From: Parvibaculum sp.
GTDB taxonomy: Bacteria > Pseudomonadota > Alphaproteobacteria > Parvibaculales > Parvibaculaceae
Length of the DNA: 8,360 bases
Direction of reading: 5' to 3'
NCBI GenBank assembly: GCA_014359855.1
Contig: JACIYQ010000306.1
Location: 1-8,360, forward strand
The notes under the pieces are model-generated. The model was not told the DNA's origin and made no database searches. It saw only the letters and a list, made by a program, of their open reading frames with translations. The position numbers and the translations under genes are program-made. Of the stretch, positions 5,729-8,360 are shown one piece after another (within the stretch, counting starts at the first letter, position 1; the number at the start of each line of letters is the position of its first letter).

Positions 5729-7242
5729 TCAAGTGCTTTCGCGGGAATACCCGCACTCGCGAGTGCAAAACCGTTCGACTGTTCGGCCTCCTCCACCGCG
5801 AAGTTGAAATGTGCCTCGCCCGCCGAATAGATGCGGTAGAGAGGTTCACCCGCCTCGACTTTGTCCCCAATGCGCTTCAATACATCAATTCCGGCCCCCC
5901 GATCGAGCGGGGCACCGGCGAGCCGCGCCAGCTGCGCGATCCGGAGGCAATCGACAGAGGCCACCACACCATCGGCGTGAGCGAGAATATCGGCTGTGAG
6001 CGGTCCCGGAATAGGCGCCGACGACGCGCGCCCCTGAGCCTCGATAATTTTCTGCATCGACGCCATGGCCGCGCCGCTCTCCAGCAGGTGTCGTGCGCGC
6101 TCGTATCCGGCGCCGCCCCGAACAGCGGGGTCACACTCTATCACCCGCGCAGCGAGCTGAAGCGATTTCTCGCGCAGATCGGCAGGTGCCGAAACATCGT
6201 TTGCGAGCACCGCCATCACATCGCGCGCCTCAAGTACCGGCCCGATGCCGCGGCCAATCGGCTGGATGCCGTCCGTCACGACAATCTCCACATGAAGGTT
6301 CATGCGATCAGCGACGAACTCGAAGAGCTTCCTCAGACGCAACGCCTCCATGGCATCTCGTACCTTGGCGGTCGGCCCAAGCGGCAGGTCGATCACCAGA
6401 TGTGTCGAACCAGCCGACTTCTTCTTCGACATGATCGAAGCGACCATCTGTTCGCGCGTGTCGAGATTGAGCGGGCGCTCGACACCGATCAGGATATCGT
6501 CAGCGGGCGACAAATTCACATGACCGCCCCAGACGAGACAGGCATTGCACTCGCCAACGACTTCCTTCATCTCATCGATGGTGAGGTCGACGCGCGCAAG
6601 GACTTCCATCGTGTCGGCGGTTCCCGCCGGAGAGGTGATCGCGCGTGACGATGTCTTCGGCATGGTGAAGCCATGCGCGGCGACGATCGGAACCACGATC
6701 ATCGAGGTGCGATTGCCGGGAATGCCGCCAATGCAATGCTTGTCCACAACGATTGGCGCATCCCAGGAGAGCGAGGTACCGGCGGAAGCCATTGCGAATG
6801 TGAGATGCAGGAGTTCGTCGGTCGACAGAAAGCCGGCGCAAGCGACCAGGAAGGCGGCGATTTCCATGTCGGAATAGCGGTAACCGACGATGTCCTGAAT
6901 GATCGACTCGATCTGGTGACGGTTCAGCATTTCGCCGCCAATCTTGGTCCTCACATATTCGAGGCTCTGCGGACTGCGCGCGGGCGAGATGAAGACGGTG
7001 TCTCCCTCCGAGAGCCCCATGCGGCGGAAAGCGGGCTCCGTGAGACCGATTTCGTCCGGACCCACCATCGAGTGGTCATGGCAAATGTCGAGGCTCGCGA
7101 TGATGGAACGACCGTCATGCTGCACCTCCAGCCGCTTGAACGCCTGGAAAGCCTCGGGCCGGAGCGCCGCGCAATTCGAGGCGAGAACCACCACGTTTTC
7201 CCGCAGTGTGTCGAGCGGAATACGGCGTATCTTCAGCCTCAT
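5725..7242 (-). CDS. Thymidine phosphorylase family protein, AMP-phosphorylase-like long form
   Basis: A 505-residue nucleoside/nucleotide phosphorylase. It has an N-terminal extension of about 90 residues (to around SPARSPQS) before the common phosphorylase core, as in archaeal AMP phosphorylases and unlike the roughly 440-residue bacterial DeoA. The core shows the phosphate-binding glycine loop VDKHCIGGIPGNRTS (166-180) and KTSSRAITSPAGTAD (196-210), the form typical of the AMP phosphorylase group, where DeoA has KTSGRGLGHTGGT. The MSKKKSAGSTHLVIDLP segment (271-287) also fits. Archaeal AMP phosphorylases convert nucleoside monophosphate plus phosphate to base plus ribose-1,5-bisphosphate. 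This substrate choice is inferred for the present protein. The start ATG at 7242 lies 13 bp after the amidohydrolase remnant, with AAGGTGG about ten bases upstream. It overlaps the PRPP synthetase gene by 4 bp. No RubisCO or ribose-1,5-bisphosphate isomerase gene is in view. Confidence 0.92.
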   Translation of the reverse strand: MRLKIRRIPLDTLRENVVVLASNCAALRPEAFQAFKRLEVQHDGRSIIASLDICHDHSMVGPDEIGLTEPAFRRMGLSEGDTVFISPARSPQSLEYVRTKIGGEMLNRHQIESIIQDIVGYRYSDMEIAAFLVACAGFLSTDELLHLTFAMASAGTSLSWDAPIVVDKHCIGGIPGNRTSMIVVPIVAAHGFTMPKTSSRAITSPAGTADTMEVLARVDLTIDEMKEVVGECNACLVWGGHVNLSPADDILIGVERPLNLDTREQMVASIMSKKKSAGSTHLVIDLPLGPTAKVRDAMEALRLRKLFEFVADRMNLHVEIVVTDGIQPIGRGIGPVLEARDVMAVLANDVSAPADLREKSLQLAARVIECDPAVRGGAGYERARHLLESGAAMASMQKIIEAQGRASSAPIPGPLTADILAHADGVVASVDCLRIAQLARLAGAPLDRGAGIDVLKRIGDKVEAGEPLYRIYSAGEAHFNFAVEEAEQSNGFALASAGIPAKALE

Positions 7243-7255
7243 ATCCTTGCCACCT

Positions 7256-7615
7256 TCACGCGCGGTAGATGGTTTCGCCGCGCTTGATTGTTTCCATGAT
7301 CGGAAGATCGCGGAGTGCGTCCGTGCCGATGGTTTCCGGATCCTCTCCGAGAATTACAAGATCGGCGAGCTTGCCCTCCTCTATCGAACCCTTCGTATCG
7401 TCTTCGAAGTGCTGATAGGCGGCGTCGATGGTGATCCCGCGAAGCACTTCATGAGCCGTAATCCGCTGATCCTCACCTAGCACCTTCCCGCTTCTTGTTT
7501 TCCGGTTTATCGCGGTCCAGAGCAACATGCGGCAACCGGACGGCACGACCGGGGAGTCGTTGTGTAACGTGTAGCGCATGCCACGATCGATCGTCAAACG
7601 CAGCGGACTGATCCG
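7256..7615 (-). pseudogene. C-terminal remnant of a YtcJ-type amidohydrolase
   Basis: These 120 codons encode only the end of a YtcJ-like metal-dependent amidohydrolase: DRGMRYTLHNDSPVVPSG (the HNDSPV strand carrying the late conserved aspartate), LLWTAINRKTRSGKVLGE, LRGITIDAAYQHFEDDTKG, then the hallmark GSIEEGKLADLVILGEDP and the terminal IKRGETIYRA. Family members are roughly 550-600 residues, so about four fifths of the gene, including the early metal-binding HxH region, is missing. Upstream the sequence changes into a crotonase gene in another frame. An in-frame ATG at 7639 exists but lies inside the crotonase part and yields out-of-family residues. The stop is 13 bp before the phosphorylase ATG. 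The fragment cannot be catalytically active; its sequence looks undecayed, so the loss is recent or artefactual. Confidence 0.85.
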
Positions 7616-8327
7616 CATCCATGAAGGTGGAGACCGCATTCAGAGCGGTCGCGGCCTGCGTGATGCCGCGTTTTGCCATACGCACGGCAACGGGCGGAAG
7701 GGCTGCGACTTTCTCCGCCCAGCGGCGTGCAACGGCAAGCGCCTCGCCGTCCTCGCAGACTTCATCGACAAGACCCCAGGCCTCTGCCTTTGGGGCGCTC
7801 ACCTTCTCGCCGAAGATCGTGAGCTGCTTCGCTCGCGACGGGCCTATGAGGTTCACGAGACGCGGTTGCGTGTGCCAGCTCATGTTCATGCCGAGTGGAA
7901 TTTCCGGCAGACGGAAGTGGGCACCCCGCCCCGCGATACGAAAGTCGCAGGCAACGGCAAGGGCGACCCCGCCGCCAATGCAAAAGCCTTCGACGGCAGC
8001 AATCGCCACCTGGTCCAGCGCTTCCCAGGCGTCGCACATGCCGGGCCCGGCGCGGAGCATTTCGCGGCGCTCGAGCAGGGACGCGGAGGCACGCCTGGAA
8101 ATTTCGGGATCCGCAAGGTCGGCACCGCCCGAGAAGGCCTGCCCCCCGGTCAGGACGATGGCGTTCGTGGAAACATCCTCACGCAGCACACGCGCAGCGG
8201 CGCGCATATCTCGAAGTAGCTGAACGGAAAGCGGATTGATCCTGTCACCCCGATCGAAGCGAAGCGTCGCGACACGCCCTTCGCGCTCAATGGTGATGAA
8301 ATCGCCGATCTTCTCTGGCCCTGCCAT
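7473..8327 (-). CDS. Enoyl-CoA hydratase/isomerase family protein with a foreign, out-of-frame C-terminal tail
   Basis: A 284-residue frame in which residues 1-242 are a crotonase and about 243-284 are an out-of-frame reading of the amidohydrolase. Crotonase features are the oxyanion-hole segments AFSGGADL (64-71) and GFCIGGG (114-120), then CDFRIAGRGAHFRLPEIPLG, the helix PSRAKQLTIFGEKVSAPKAEAWGLVDEV, and the late MAKRGITQAA helix. Glu142 in LPEIPLG matches the second catalytic glutamate of rat mitochondrial enoyl-CoA hydratase (Glu164). The position of the first (Glu144, in GGGCELA) is Ala122 here, so classic hydratase chemistry is doubtful. The homology stops after FMDADQSA (about 7602), leaving out the final 20-30 residues of the trimerisation region. 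The ATG at 8327 is preceded by GGAGAGGCAGGGGA. It would act on an acyl-CoA in the cytosol; the substrate is unknown. It is upstream of, and co-directional with, the phosphorylase operon. Confidence 0.88.
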   Translation of the reverse strand: MAGPEKIGDFITIEREGRVATLRFDRGDRINPLSVQLLRDMRAAARVLREDVSTNAIVLTGGQAFSGGADLADPEISRRASASLLERREMLRAGPGMCDAWEALDQVAIAAVEGFCIGGGVALAVACDFRIAGRGAHFRLPEIPLGMNMSWHTQPRLVNLIGPSRAKQLTIFGEKVSAPKAEAWGLVDEVCEDGEALAVARRWAEKVAALPPVAVRMAKRGITQAATALNAVSTFMDADQSAAFDDRSWHALHVTQRLPGRAVRLPHVALDRDKPENKKREGAR

Positions 8328-8360
8328 TCCCCTGCCTCTCCGGTTGGCGCTGAATCCGCG

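Noticed and set aside
5491..6648. 385-codon open frame on the plus strand opposite the phosphorylase and PRPP synthetase genes
   Set aside because: The product is rich in Arg and His without domains, and the opposite strand carries two clearly recognisable, coupled genes. It is an antisense shadow.
7583..7594. 12-bp perfect palindrome ACGATCGATCGT near the crotonase/amidohydrolase join
   Set aside because: It lies inside the amidohydrolase coding remnant and spells ordinary codons (T-I-D-R). GATC-rich palindromes are common by chance in such DNA, and it is not at the join itself.
1..8360. CRISPR arrays, insertion sequences, tRNA/rRNA genes, phage or defence genes
   Set aside because: No regularly spaced direct repeats, transposase-like frames, terminal inverted repeats or structural RNA signatures were seen.

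Overview
The window is GC-rich, densely packed DNA with good Shine-Dalgarno sites and short or overlapping gene junctions. The mix of family members (DUF1330, DUF2855, an atypical long-type GST, a TetR regulator, a crotonase, a YtcJ-type amidohydrolase) fits a heterotrophic alphaproteobacterium, perhaps near Parvibaculum or the sphingomonads. That placement is inference from gene content and base composition; no rRNA or marker gene is present.

Layout. At the left edge, positions 1-102 (minus) hold the first 34 codons of an unidentified gene with a strong ribosome binding site. A small DUF1330 gene (343-714, minus) diverges from a DUF2855 gene (927-2000, plus). A 15-bp perfect inverted repeat at 771-785 lies in the promoter region between them. 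The DUF2855 reading frame carries one nonsense codon and two single-base frameshifts that cancel. It is followed after 32 bp by a glutathione S-transferase-family gene (2033-2503) that has lost its middle. A TetR-family regulator (2534-3142, minus) converges on this pair.

Beyond a probable terminator (3187-3206) lies the best preserved part of the window: a tightly coupled minus-strand operon, read from right to left. It encodes a long (505 aa) archaeal-AMP-phosphorylase-like member of the thymidine phosphorylase family (5725-7242), an archaeal-like PRPP synthetase homologue (4835-5728), and a beta-CASP metallo-beta-lactamase nuclease (3228-4829). The first junction is a 4-bp ATGA overlap. 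At the second, the stop codon nearly abuts the next start, or overlaps an alternative GTG start. A plausible joint role, which is inference, is RNA or nucleotide turnover: RNA cleavage, phosphorolysis of nucleoside monophosphates to ribose-1,5-bisphosphate plus base, and interconversion with PRPP.

Upstream of this operon, at 7256-8327, an enoyl-CoA hydratase-family gene lacking its C-terminus is fused out of frame to the last 120 codons of a YtcJ-type amidohydrolase. This looks like the scar of a deletion. The operon therefore appears intact while genes on both sides carry lesions: a chimera, an internal deletion, two indels, a nonsense codon, and a possible second early stop. These could be real gene decay or assembly/sequencing error. 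Both single-base indels sit in homopolymers, so read-level checking matters.
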